From: Alphaproteobacteria bacterium
GTDB lineage: Bacteria; Pseudomonadota; Alphaproteobacteria; Rickettsiales; JAIXRX01
Assembly: GCA_027485005.1 (NCBI GenBank)
Contig: JAIXRX010000117.1
Coordinates: 1-18,950 of the forward strand
Length of the DNA: 18,950 nucleotides
Direction of reading: 5' to 3'
Position 1 is the first letter of the stretch. The number at the start of each line of letters is the position of its first letter. The notes under the pieces are model-generated. The model did no database searches and was not told the DNA's origin. It worked only from the letters and a program-made list of their open reading frames with translations. The position numbers and the translations under genes are program-made. Positions 6,706 through 14,262 of this stretch are shown here, in pieces.

Positions 6706-9391
6706 TGACAATCTTCTGCGGGACGATGATGACTTTGCGGATTTGCTTGCCTTCCAGATGCACCACCACATTTGGGTGTTTCATGGCCTCTTGCTCCAAT
6801 GCTTCTTTTTCCATCGCGCGGGGCACTTCAATCGTGGCGCGCAACTTGCCATTCACCTGCACGGCGATGGTCATGTTTTCTTCCACCAGCAACGCAGGGA
6901 TGTGGGTTGGCCAGCTTTGAACGGCAAGCAAGGTGCTGTTGCCGAGATGCGCCCATGATTCCTCCGCAAAATGCGGCAGGAAGGGGTTGATGAGCTTAAG
7001 ATAGGCATCCATAGCCTCGGCACGCACCGCACGCGTCTGCGCGCAAATTTCAGGGCTTAGCGCAGCGGTATCATTCAATGGTTCAATCGCGTTGCTAAGT
7101 TCGCGCAAGCGGGCGATCGATTTATTGAAATGGAAATGCGTGATGTCTTTGGTGACATTGGCAATGGTGGCGTGGGTCTGGCGGCGCAGGGCAGCGAGGT
7201 TTTCTGGCAGATTGTCAGAAATCGCGGGCAGGGTAATACCTTTGATGTCGTCATGATGTGCGACCACCATGCGCCATGCGCGGTTGATATAACGCCATGC
7301 GCCATCAATCCCGCCATCCGTCCATTCCAAATCCCGCTCGGGCGGGCTGTCGGAAAGCATGAACAGGCGCGCCGTGTCCGCGCCATAGCTGGAAATAATA
7401 TGGCGGGGGTCCACCGTATTTTTCTTCGATTTGCTCATTTTCTCGACGCGGCCAGTTTTAATTCCTGCTTTTGCGTAGTGATCTGCCCCAGGTGTAATTC
7501 CTGCGTCACGTAATTTTTGATCCATATGAGACTTTGCCAGCTCCAATGCCTCATCAGGATCAAGCCACGTTCCGTCCTGCGATTGATAACTTGCGTGGCA
7601 AATCATGCCTTGGGTGTGCAGCGCGGCGAATGGTTCCGACACATCCAGCACGCCGATTTCTTTCAGTGCACGGGTAAAGAAGCGAGAATAAAGCAAATGC
7701 AACACGGCATGTTCAATTCCGCCAATATATTGATTCACGGGCAGCCATTTTTTGGCGGCCGCGCGGTCCACACCGTCTTTGGATTGTGGGCTGGCGAAGC
7801 GCGCAAAATACCACGAGGATTCAAAGAAGGTATCAAACGTGTCGGTTTCGCGCTCGGCTGGTTTGCCGCACTGCGGGCAGTTCACATGTTTCCATGTGGG
7901 ATGGTGGGCGAGCGGATTGCCGGGTTTATCAAAGCTCGGGTCTTCCGGCAGCTTCACAGGCAGTTGGTCTTCTGGCACGGGCACGTCCCCGCAATCGGTG
8001 CAGCGAATCATCGGAATCGGGCAACCCCAATAGCGCTGACGGGACACGCCCCAATCACGCAAACGGTACTGCACCTTGCCATTGCCTGCACCTTTTTCTT
8101 CGAGGGCAGCGATAGCGGCTTTCTTGCCCTCGGCCACATTCAGGCCATTCAGGAAATCGGAGTTGATGAGCGTGCCGTCGCCTGTATGTGCTTCCGTCAA
8201 TGTTTCTGGTGCGCCAGAAACAACGGGCAAAATCGGCAGATGATATTTCGTGGCAAATTCAAAGTCGCGTTGGTCATGCGCAGGGCAGCCAAACACAGCG
8301 CCTGTACCATATTCCATCAACACAAAATTGGCGATGTAAACAGGTGCTGTACGAGATGCATCAAATGGATGCTGCACGCGCAGGCCCGTATCCACGCCTT
8401 TTTTCTCGGCTTTTTCTAGCGCTTCTTCAGACGTTCCCATCTGGTCGCATTCCGCAATAAACGCTGCGACTTCAGGGTTCGTTTCGGCAAGCGCTTTGGC
8501 AATCGGGTGATGCGCGGCAATCGCACAAAAGCTCATGCCGAAGAGTGTGTCTGGGCGGGTTGTATAGACTTTTATTGCGTTTGCTTCCGCGAAACGCTCC
8601 TTCGTTTCGCATGAAGCGGGCTCAAGGCTGGCTCGCGCTTCTGCGCTCGGGGAGGCTGCGAGGGCCACTATTTTAAAATCAATCTCTGCACCTGTGGATT
8701 TGCCAATCCAGCGTTCTTGCATGGTGCGAACTTTTTCTGGCCAGCCTTGCAGCTCGTCGAGGCCACTTAATAATTCTTCAGCATAATGGGTAATTTTGAG
8801 GAACCATTGGGAAAGTTTTTTGCGCTCAACGAGTGCGCCAGAGCGCCAGCCACGGCCATCAATCACTTGCTCATTCGCTAGCACCGTATTGTCAATCGGG
8901 TCCCAATTCACGAAGGCCTCTTTGCGGTAAGCCAGCCCCGCCTTCATCATTTGCAGGAAAAAGCGCTGCTCATGCTGGTAATAATCCGCGTCGCAGGTGG
9001 CGAATTCGCGTGTCCAATCGTAGGATAAGCCGATCGATTTCAGTTGTTCGCGCATGGTGGCGATATTCTGATGGGTCCATGCGGCGGGAGCGACTTTATT
9101 GGCGATGGCGGCGTTTTCGGCAGGCAAACCAAAGGCGTCCCATCCAATCGGGTGCAGTACGTTAAAGCCCTGCATGAGGCGCGAACGCGCCACCACATCG
9201 CCCAGCGAGTAATTGCGCACATGCCCCATATGGATATTGCCTGAAGGATAGGGAAACATTTCCAGCACATAATAGGTAGGCTTGCTGGAATCTTCTTTGG
9301 CTTCAAATACGGCGGCGCTGTTCCACGCTGCCTGCCAGCGGGTTTCAGCATCACGAAAAGGAAAACGGGTCGGAGCAGCGCTCGTCGTCAT
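6689..9391 (-). CDS. leuS: leucyl-tRNA synthetase
   Basis: 900 residues. LeuS charges tRNA-Leu with leucine and edits mischarged products. The HIGH-type motif is HMGH at 54-57, in PYPSGNIHMGHVRNYS. The CP1 editing domain contains TTRPDTLFG (277-285). The KMSKS loop KMSKSKKNTVDP and the anticodon-binding region with C-terminal VQVNGKLRATIEV are present. A zinc-finger-like pair of cysteine motifs (CTDCGD and CPQCGK) is visible in the middle. An unusual feature is an extra segment of about 25-29 residues at roughly 243-271, between GAEIDFKIV and AIKVYTTRPDT, encoded by a palindrome-containing element (see separate entry). It keeps the frame open and lies at the edge of the editing domain, so the enzyme is probably functional. 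A weak AGAAAG ribosome site precedes the ATG. Confidence 0.97.
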   Translation of the reverse strand: MTTSAAPTRFPFRDAETRWQAAWNSAAVFEAKEDSSKPTYYVLEMFPYPSGNIHMGHVRNYSLGDVVARSRLMQGFNVLHPIGWDAFGLPAENAAIANKVAPAAWTHQNIATMREQLKSIGLSYDWTREFATCDADYYQHEQRFFLQMMKAGLAYRKEAFVNWDPIDNTVLANEQVIDGRGWRSGALVERKKLSQWFLKITHYAEELLSGLDELQGWPEKVRTMQERWIGKSTGAEIDFKIVALAASPSAEARASLEPASCETKERFAEANAIKVYTTRPDTLFGMSFCAIAAHHPIAKALAETNPEVAAFIAECDQMGTSEEALEKAEKKGVDTGLRVQHPFDASRTAPVYIANFVLMEYGTGAVFGCPAHDQRDFEFATKYHLPILPVVSGAPETLTEAHTGDGTLINSDFLNGLNVAEGKKAAIAALEEKGAGNGKVQYRLRDWGVSRQRYWGCPIPMIRCTDCGDVPVPEDQLPVKLPEDPSFDKPGNPLAHHPTWKHVNCPQCGKPAERETDTFDTFFESSWYFARFASPQSKDGVDRAAAKKWLPVNQYIGGIEHAVLHLLYSRFFTRALKEIGVLDVSEPFAALHTQGMICHASYQSQDGTWLDPDEALELAKSHMDQKLRDAGITPGADHYAKAGIKTGRVEKMSKSKKNTVDPRHIISSYGADTARLFMLSDSPPERDLEWTDGGIDGAWRYINRAWRMVVAHHDDIKGITLPAISDNLPENLAALRRQTHATIANVTKDITHFHFNKSIARLRELSNAIEPLNDTAALSPEICAQTRAVRAEAMDAYLKLINPFLPHFAEESWAHLGNSTLLAVQSWPTHIPALLVEENMTIAVQVNGKLRATIEVPRAMEKEALEQEAMKHPNVVVHLEGKQIRKVIIVPQKIVNVVAA
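8579..8665 (-). repeat. in-frame palindromic insert in leuS, similar in kind to Rickettsia palindromic elements
   Basis: About 87 bp, 29 codons, with no counterpart in the standard LeuS layout. E. coli LeuS, from memory, has about 9 residues where this protein has about 34. It includes a strong stem: GCTTC (8583-8587) pairs with GAAGC (8613-8617), and GCGAAACG (8589-8596) pairs with CGTTTCGC (8603-8610), leaving a 6-nt loop and a small internal bulge. The remainder is GC-rich with further short inverted repeats. The translation, rich in Glu, Ala, Ser and Arg, is low-complexity. No second copy was seen in this window. Confidence 0.6.
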
Positions 9392-9418
9392 GGTAGAATT
9401 CTTTCTATTGTTTTTCGT

Positions 9419-9943
9419 CTATTCTTCTTCGAGGGACTGTACTTTCAACTCGCGCGCGCGCGTAAGAATCGTATCTTCTAATTTACGCTCAGCTGCAGCG
9501 GTCGCGGTCGCATCTTTCCAATTACCCTTCGCGTCTTTGAGCTGCTTAAACAGCTTGACCTTAATACCGTCGGCGCGGAGCTCCTGAGAAAGAATGAGTG
9601 CGTTAATTTTAAAGCGCTCATCTGGTTTGTCGGCGGGGCTATACCAGTCGGTAATGACCGTGCCGCCAAACGGGTCAGCAGATACCAGCGGCATAAAAGA
9701 AAGTGTGTCGAGTGTCGCGCGCCACAAATAGCCACTCACGCCGATGGATGGGCCACCGTTACCATCTTTTTTACTGCTGCCGCCCAAACTAAATAAGCCG
9801 CCCCCGCCACCAATCTTTCCGCGTTCAAGGATCATGCGGTCTTCTACTGTTTTGGGGAATGTTTGCTCGCCTTGCGGTAACGCAGTGTCGCACGCAGGGA
9901 GCAATAAAATGGTGCTGCATAAAAAGGCGAAAGAGTAACGCAT
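9419..9943 (-). CDS. DUF3576-family lipoprotein
   Basis: 174 residues. It has a hydrophobic signal with lipobox LPAC (15-18), so it should be a lipoprotein acylated on C18. A Gly-rich linker (about 44-56) is followed by the conserved core GVSGYLWRATLDTLSFMPLVSADPFGGTVITDWYSP and a basic second half ending in a Glu cluster. The core and the position directly upstream of leuS fit the DUF3576 family found across alphaproteobacteria; no biochemical role is known to me. An AAGGAA ribosome site (9949-9954) lies 5 nt before the ATG. It is the first gene of the apparent DUF3576-leuS-lptE-holA operon, 27 nt before leuS. A role in outer-membrane biogenesis is a guess from its lipoprotein nature and lptE linkage. 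Confidence 0.85.
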   Translation of the reverse strand: MRYSFAFLCSTILLLPACDTALPQGEQTFPKTVEDRMILERGKIGGGGGLFSLGGSSKKDGNGGPSIGVSGYLWRATLDTLSFMPLVSADPFGGTVITDWYSPADKPDERFKINALILSQELRADGIKVKLFKQLKDAKGNWKDATATAAAERKLEDTILTRARELKVQSLEEE

Positions 9944-9973
9944 GAGTGTTCCTTATAAAAATTTCATCAGAGG

Positions 9974-10002
9974 GTTATAAGCCCCACGCAGAAAAATCTC
10001 AA
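9974..10002 (-). promoter_or_regulatory. promoter of the DUF3576-leuS-lptE-holA operon
   Basis: On the minus strand, -35 TTGAGA (10002-9997) is followed after exactly 17 bp by -10 TATAAC (9979-9974). It lies between the porin terminator and the DUF3576 start, with a leader of about 24 nt, which is where the operon promoter must be. Confidence 0.65.
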
Positions 10003-10017
10003 GACACTTGATGCAAC

Positions 10018-10050
10018 AAAAGAAAAGGGCGGTAGCAAAAGCTACCGCCC
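10018..10050 (-). terminator. intrinsic terminator of the porin gene
   Basis: A perfect 10-bp GC-rich stem GGGCGGTAGC (10027-10036) / GCTACCGCCC (10041-10050) with a 4-nt loop. On the minus strand it is followed immediately by a T-rich tail reading TTTTCTTTTGTT. It lies 30 bp after the porin stop codon, oriented to stop porin transcription before the next operon's promoter. Confidence 0.93.
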
Positions 10051-10079
10051 AATATCTTTTAACTTATGATTCTAATAAA

Positions 10080-11219
10080 TTAGAATGACAAGTTGGTACC
10101 AACGATAACAACAGAACCTTCGTTATCGGTGGTGCCCAAGCCGCCATCAAAGTCGAAGAAAGATGCTTCAACGTATGGGGTCAAGCCAGGAGCCAATTTG
10201 TAATCAGCGCCGAGAACGATGTTGTCGAATTCGTTTTCAGTGGTTGCACCGGTCTCAACAGAAGAGTTGAGGTAGGTTACGCTAGCACCGAAAGGACCGA
10301 AGTCATAAGCAGCACCCAAGGTGTAAAGATCTTGATCTTGGTTGTTTGCACGACCAGAATCAGACCAGTCAGCGTATGAACCAGCGATGCTGAAGCCATG
10401 GTAGCCCAACACTAAACCAGCGTTGTAAGCTTGCAAGTCTTGCAGAGCAGCGTTTTCAGATTCACCGCTTTGGCCACCAACAGCTGCGTTAACATTTACG
10501 CCGCTGAGTTCGCCTTGGTAGCTTACGCCCAAGTCAACGATGTTTTCATAGTTACCGTTAGCTTCGTTACGAATAACGTTGGTGCCGGTGGTGTTGAGGC
10601 CTTGGCCACGAACGCCAGCATCTGGGGTGTAGCTCAAGCCCAATTGGAAGCCAGAGAAACGTGGGGTGTAGTAGTTGAATTTGTTAGCGTTTGCAGTGAT
10701 CAAATCGCCACCAGATACAGCGGTGCTACCATGGTAGGTAGGCAAAGCAGCAACGGTCAGGAAGTTAACATCAGCACCGGTTGGGTGAGAGTTGAAGAAG
10801 TTCCAGTCACCGTTGATACCACCGGTAGCGCGAGCAATGTTAGCTGCGGTTACTTGAGTGGTGTGTGCAGAACCTTCTACAGAACCCAATTCGGTACGAC
10901 CGAAAGCGCCGTCCAAGTAAACGTAGGTACGAGAAGCGTTAGCGCCTTGACCGAAAGCGTCGTTGCTGGTGTCAGCTTCCAAATCGATAACAGCACCGTA
11001 GCCGAGGCCGTTTTCAGATTTACCAGCAACAGAAACGTTGATTTCCGTGTCAGAACGGAAAGCTTCGTTACGAAGGCCAGCGTCGCGATCTTCGTTAACG
11101 ATACCGGCTTGAGCGTCAATAACGCCGCCGATCATTACTTTCGGATCTTCTGCCAAAGCGCCAGTTGCAAGAACTGCAGCGCCAAACAGAGCCGAAGTAC
11201 CAAGAAGAATGTTTTTCAT
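10080..11219 (-). CDS. outer-membrane porin (Gram-negative porin superfamily)
   Basis: 379 residues from the preferred ATG at 11219. A classical signal peptide (1-23, cleavage after GALA) is followed by alternating short beta-strands, with YGAVIDLEAD, RTYVYLDGAFGRTELGSVEG and FNYYTPRFSGFQLGLSY segments that recur in general porins. The protein ends in ...VVIVGTNLSF, with the terminal Phe needed for recognition by the Bam assembly machinery. It should form a diffusion channel in the outer membrane. An upstream extension to 11480 is open but would place 87 non-signal residues ahead of the signal peptide, so it is rejected. A GGGAA ribosome site precedes the ATG. Codon choice is strongly biased (GGT, GCT, CGT, GTT), unlike its neighbours, consistent with high expression. 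The substrate cannot be inferred. Confidence 0.93.
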   Translation of the reverse strand: MKNILLGTSALFGAAVLATGALAEDPKVMIGGVIDAQAGIVNEDRDAGLRNEAFRSDTEINVSVAGKSENGLGYGAVIDLEADTSNDAFGQGANASRTYVYLDGAFGRTELGSVEGSAHTTQVTAANIARATGGINGDWNFFNSHPTGADVNFLTVAALPTYHGSTAVSGGDLITANANKFNYYTPRFSGFQLGLSYTPDAGVRGQGLNTTGTNVIRNEANGNYENIVDLGVSYQGELSGVNVNAAVGGQSGESENAALQDLQAYNAGLVLGYHGFSIAGSYADWSDSGRANNQDQDLYTLGAAYDFGPFGASVTYLNSSVETGATTENEFDNIVLGADYKLAPGLTPYVEASFFDFDGGLGTTDNEGSVVIVGTNLSF

Positions 11220-11303
11220 AGTATAATTCCCATTTATAGTTGTGAAACTGTTTATAACCAGTAGGTGCAAAACGTATCCCGCATTGCCTAACCTGAAAAC
11301 GTA

Positions 11304-11330
11304 TGTATAAAGGTCTTCCCTCTTATGCAA
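11304..11330 (-). promoter_or_regulatory. possible porin promoter
   Basis: On the minus strand, TTGCAT (11330-11325) and TATACA (11309-11304) are separated by 15 bp, shorter than ideal, about 85 bp upstream of the porin ATG. The 241-bp gap between the divergent porin and yggS must hold both promoters; nothing better was seen. Confidence 0.25.
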
Positions 11331-11448
11331 GCTCTCCAACCAAAAATTAGGATAAATATGCGGCCTTTTCACCCTTTTGTGGCGAAATAGGCACAGTTTT
11401 TGTTTTTGCCATTGATTTATAAGCCTATTTCTGTTGTTTGGTTGGGTT

Positions 11449-11454
11449 AGGAGG
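11449..11454 (+). promoter_or_regulatory. strong Shine-Dalgarno that fixes the yggS start
   Basis: AGGAGG, part of AGGAGGGGG, ends 6 nt before the ATG at 11461. It argues against the upstream TTG at 11434 in the same frame. Confidence 0.85.
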
Positions 11455-11460
11455 GGGCTG

Positions 11461-12135
11461 ATGGAAAGGTTAGAAGGCATGATAAGAGATAAAATTCAGC
11501 ACGTTAATGAAAATATTGCGGTGGCAGCGGGGCAGCGTTTATTGGCTGGATTCCCCATTAAACTGATGGGGGCTAGCAAAACTCAACCGCCGATTATTAT
11601 CAGTGAAGCGATTCAGGCGGGCTTGCTATTATATGGTGAGAACCGCGTGGAAGAGGCGGCAGATAAATGGCCAGCTCTGCGCGCCAGCTTTCCTCATGTG
11701 CGGGTAGAAATGATTGGCCCGCTACAAAGCAAGAAAGCCAAAGAAGCGGTCGCGTTGTTTGACCGCATTCAATCGGTGGACAGACTTTCGCTGATAGAGG
11801 CTTTAGCCAAGGAAATGCAAAAGCAGGGGCGCCAGGTGCCGATTTTAATTCAAGTGAATACAGGTGAAGAGCCACAAAAGGGTGGGGTGATTCCAGCCGA
11901 TGCCCACGCTTTGATCAAATCCGCGCAAGCATATGGGCTGACGGTGGAAGGGCTGATGTGTATTCCGCCTGCTGACGCCAATCCCGCGCCGCATTTTGCG
12001 TTGCTGCGCCAGATGGCTGCTGAGCATGGGTTGCCAGAACTAAGCATGGGCATGAGCGGTGATTTTGAAGAGGCAATTAAATTTGGTGCGACAATTGTAC
12101 GCGTAGGCTCGGCTATCTTTGGTGAGCGTACTTAA
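11461..12135 (+). CDS. yggS: YggS/PROSC-family pyridoxal-phosphate-binding protein
   Basis: 224 residues, typical. This family binds PLP in a TIM barrel without known enzymatic turnover and affects vitamin B6 and amino-acid homeostasis. The PLP lysine is K40 in LMGASKTQ (the family's VSKT). LLYGENRVEEA corresponds to the FGENYVQE motif, MIGPLQSKKAKEA to IGHLQSNK, VNTGEEPQKGGV to VNxxxExxKxG, and SMGMSGDFEEAIKFGATIVRVGSAIFG is the phosphate-binding C-terminus. The start at ATG 11461 is chosen because of a strong ribosome site. Its TAA stop overlaps the stop of the convergent curlin-like gene within the palindrome TTAA. It is divergent from the porin. Confidence 0.94.
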   Translation: MERLEGMIRDKIQHVNENIAVAAGQRLLAGFPIKLMGASKTQPPIIISEAIQAGLLLYGENRVEEAADKWPALRASFPHVRVEMIGPLQSKKAKEAVALFDRIQSVDRLSLIEALAKEMQKQGRQVPILIQVNTGEEPQKGGVIPADAHALIKSAQAYGLTVEGLMCIPPADANPAPHFALLRQMAAEHGLPELSMGMSGDFEEAIKFGATIVRVGSAIFGERT

Positions 12136-12977
12136 CCAGAATGCCCCGGCGCGTACTGCGTGATGGTAATAGTTTTGCCACTATCATTTGAGGTTATGTG
12201 GGGTTGCGAGATATTATTCCCGACTTGCTTATGAATGATATTCATGCCCGAACCATTAAGTGCATAACTTGCGCTGTTGTTGTTGCCGTCTTGCAAAAGA
12301 TCGAGATGATTATTATCGCCCCCTGAAGACACATGCGCATAATTGCCAGAGCCGTATTGCTGAATGCTGGCGCTATTACGCAAACCGCCCAGATTAGAAT
12401 GGATATAGTTATGGTTTCCTGATTGCACAGCGGCCAGGCGGTTGCTATCGCCGTGAAAGGAAGCGTCTACCGCATTGCCATGGCCGCGCTGCTGAATAGA
12501 AGCCACATGGTTTTGACCATTCACATTAAGATGGGTGCGGTTGCTACTGCCGATTTGTACAATATCCAAAGCAGAACCTGAACTGCCATCATTGATGTCA
12601 ATCTGATTGTGATCACCTGATTGGGTGGCGTCCGCCCGCGAATGATAGCCTTGTTGTGAAATAGCCAGATGATTGGCGTTTCCATTGGTGTTGGCGATGA
12701 GCGTATTGTTGTTTCCGCCTTGCGTGTATTGTAAATGCTGTTGCTGGCCACCGCCAACCGTGATTTGTGCGTAATGGCCGCTACCTTTTTGATTCACAGG
12801 GATGCGGTTATTGTGGCCATCTACATCGAGCCTCATGGTATTGCGAGCGTCTTGTTCCAGCTCAAGGTCGTTATTATTTCCGCGAAGCGAAGCGTCGAGT
12901 CGGTTATCGGCGGCAAAGCCGGTGCTCGCACTCACGCCTAAGGCGCAACTCAAAACACTACCAAATAAAATTTTCAT
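12132..12977 (-). CDS. secreted curlin-repeat protein (smaller, downstream member of pair)
   Basis: 281 residues. A signal peptide (about 1-23, ending TGFAA) is followed almost entirely by curlin-like repeats of about 22 residues with a Q-x-G-x-x-N core. The key Gln residues are near 42, 63, 86, 109, 119, 141, 163, 185, 207, 229, 251 and 274, for example TQGGNNN, VQIGSSN, VQSGNHN and LQDGNNN. This pattern is that of CsgA/CsgB curli subunits, which stack as a beta-solenoid amyloid outside the cell. The 109-to-119 step is half a repeat. Asn, Gly, Ser and His dominate; the single Cys (C11) is in the signal peptide. No csgG, csgE or csgF is in the window, so the export route is unknown. It is probably co-transcribed with the larger curlin-like gene 102 bp upstream. 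The family is secure; amyloid formation is inferred. Confidence 0.85.
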   Translation of the reverse strand: MKILFGSVLSCALGVSASTGFAADNRLDASLRGNNNDLELEQDARNTMRLDVDGHNNRIPVNQKGSGHYAQITVGGGQQQHLQYTQGGNNNTLIANTNGNANHLAISQQGYHSRADATQSGDHNQIDINDGSSGSALDIVQIGSSNRTHLNVNGQNHVASIQQRGHGNAVDASFHGDSNRLAAVQSGNHNYIHSNLGGLRNSASIQQYGSGNYAHVSSGGDNNHLDLLQDGNNNSASYALNGSGMNIIHKQVGNNISQPHITSNDSGKTITITQYAPGHSG

Positions 12978-13034
12978 GTTATCCGCCGTTTCTGTTTGTT
13001 TTTTTGTTGGCGATTTTCATTTTGATAAATCTTT

Positions 13035-13063
13035 GGGAAAGGGCACGCAAGGTGCCCTTTCCC
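13035..13063. repeat. 12-bp hairpin between the two curlin-like genes, no U-tract
   Basis: A perfect stem GGGAAAGGGCAC (13035-13046) / GTGCCCTTTCCC (13052-13063) with a 5-nt loop, 16 bp after the stop of the upstream gene. Neither strand has a run of T directly after the stem (the minus strand continues AAAGATTTATC), so it is not a standard intrinsic terminator. A partial terminator or an mRNA 3'-end stabiliser would fit a pair of genes expressed at unequal levels. Confidence 0.8.
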
Positions 13064-13079
13064 GCGATCAAGATTAAGA

Positions 13080-14150
13080 TTATTTCTTAACCGTTACTGC
13101 GTTATTGGTACCACCAATGGTGACGCCAACATGCCCAGCATTTGCTGATTGGATGACGTTAGCCACGTTACCTCCGGTGTTGCCTCCCTCGAAAGTAATG
13201 TGCGAAACGTTGTTCCCATTTTGGGTAAGGTTCGCGACGTTGGCTTCACCACCACTGCTAAAATTATAAATCTTAGCTTTGTTGAGGTCACCATTTTGCT
13301 TAACATCGGCACTCAGGAATCCGTTGCTATCTGCGCTGATTAACAACTGATTTTGGTTGCCCACTTGTTTAGCGGTGGCATTAACTTTCGTTCCAGCAAC
13401 AGTAAGTTTGTTGTTATCGCCTTTTTGGCCTAGATCAATCTTGCCACCAGAAAAGGACTCAACTTCCATAGCATTGCTGCTGCCATCCTGAGCCAAATCT
13501 AATTGGCCGCCAGAAACATTTGCTTTTATGAGGTTGCTATCGCCGATTTGATTAATGGTGACATCGTTTTTGCCTTTAGAGGATTTGTAATCAACCGTAT
13601 TGAGCGTTCCCGACTGATTTACCAATAAATTTGTGGTAGAAGCCTCTTTGGATTTCGCGTCAACCAAAACTGATCCACCCACGCCATCTTGATTTATCGT
13701 AGCGTTTAATGAAACATTATCATTTGTTTTAACATCTAAGATATTGGCAATACCAGTTTGGTTGGCTTTTACCTCGTTATTGTCCGAATTGAGATTGATA
13801 TTGGCTGTGTTATAACTATTTTTTTGCAATAGCTGAACATCATTCTTGGAGCCATTAACCGTTACGTTCGCTGAATTACTTTCTTGGTTGTTTTGAATCA
13901 CATTAACTTTGTTGTTATTAGAGTTTTTGTTATTCTTACCAATAGCGATAGCTGCATTGCTTGTTTTGGCGCCAACTTGTTCCAAATTAACAGAGTTGTT
14001 CTCACCGCTAACATAAACATCCGCGTCGTCCTGATATAAATCGGGTAAGGTGATAGGGGCTGGTACATATTGTGCGAATGCAGGTGAGGCGCTAAGAATA
14101 CTAGTAAAGGCGATCGCTGCTACGCTGGTAAGGATGTTTAGCTTATTCAT
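13080..14150 (-). CDS. secreted curlin-repeat protein (larger, upstream member of pair)
   Basis: 356 residues. A signal peptide (about 1-26, ending SPAFA before QY) and a short Pro-rich segment (29-39) precede 13 degenerate curlin-type repeats. The Gln of each Q-x-G-x-x-N-like core lies near 58, 86, 109, 131, 154, 179, 201, 221, 242, 262, 285, 310 and 334, a spacing of 20-28 residues. Examples are NQIGDSN, AQDGSSN, GQKGDNN and KQVGNQN. There are no cysteines; Asn, Lys, Ser and Val are abundant. It should be exported and form an extracellular beta-solenoid, probably an amyloid fibre or adhesive coat. An AGGGAGA ribosome site precedes the ATG. The coding DNA is visibly more AT-rich than the housekeeping genes, which may reflect Asn/Lys content or transfer. 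Which of the pair nucleates and which polymerises cannot be told. Confidence 0.85.
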   Translation of the reverse strand: MNKLNILTSVAAIAFTSILSASPAFAQYVPAPITLPDLYQDDADVYVSGENNSVNLEQVGAKTSNAAIAIGKNNKNSNNNKVNVIQNNQESNSANVTVNGSKNDVQLLQKNSYNTANINLNSDNNEVKANQTGIANILDVKTNDNVSLNATINQDGVGGSVLVDAKSKEASTTNLLVNQSGTLNTVDYKSSKGKNDVTINQIGDSNLIKANVSGGQLDLAQDGSSNAMEVESFSGGKIDLGQKGDNNKLTVAGTKVNATAKQVGNQNQLLISADSNGFLSADVKQNGDLNKAKIYNFSSGGEANVANLTQNGNNVSHITFEGGNTGGNVANVIQSANAGHVGVTIGGTNNAVTVKK

Positions 14151-14179
14151 GGGGTTTCTCCCTTTGTTGGTTTTCTAAA

Positions 14180-14218
14180 ATAAGTCCGTTAGAAAGTTGG
14201 TTGGATGTGTGGACTTAT
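14180..14218. repeat. inverted repeat in the predicted leader of the curlin-like operon
   Basis: ATAAGTCC (14180-14187) and GGACTTAT (14211-14218) are perfect 8-bp complements around a 23-nt loop. If the candidate promoter is right, the transcript starts near 14219, so the mRNA would begin with this stem-loop, 29 nt upstream of the ATG and not covering the ribosome site. Confidence 0.5.
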
Positions 14219-14225
14219 GATTTAA

Positions 14226-14254
14226 GATATATCACAAAGGTTAACTTTTCTTAA
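14226..14254 (-). promoter_or_regulatory. candidate promoter of the curlin-like operon
   Basis: On the minus strand, TTAAGA (14254-14249) and TATATC (14231-14226) are 17 bp apart, with TGA directly before the -10 giving an extended -10. Both hexamers match consensus at four of six positions. Confidence 0.4.
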
Positions 14255-14262
14255 AGTGAACA

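Noticed and set aside
6706..6771. N-terminal extension of lptE into leuS
   Set aside because: It would hide the lipoprotein signal behind polar residues; the ATG at 6705 gives a normal lipobox position.
11220..11480. 87-codon N-terminal extension of the porin
   Set aside because: It would precede a complete signal peptide, and the region looks like promoter and leader DNA.
12132..14150. Periodic sequence of the curlin-like genes as a CRISPR or DNA tandem repeat
   Set aside because: Periodicity is at the protein level with degenerate codons; there are no identical DNA repeats with unique spacers.
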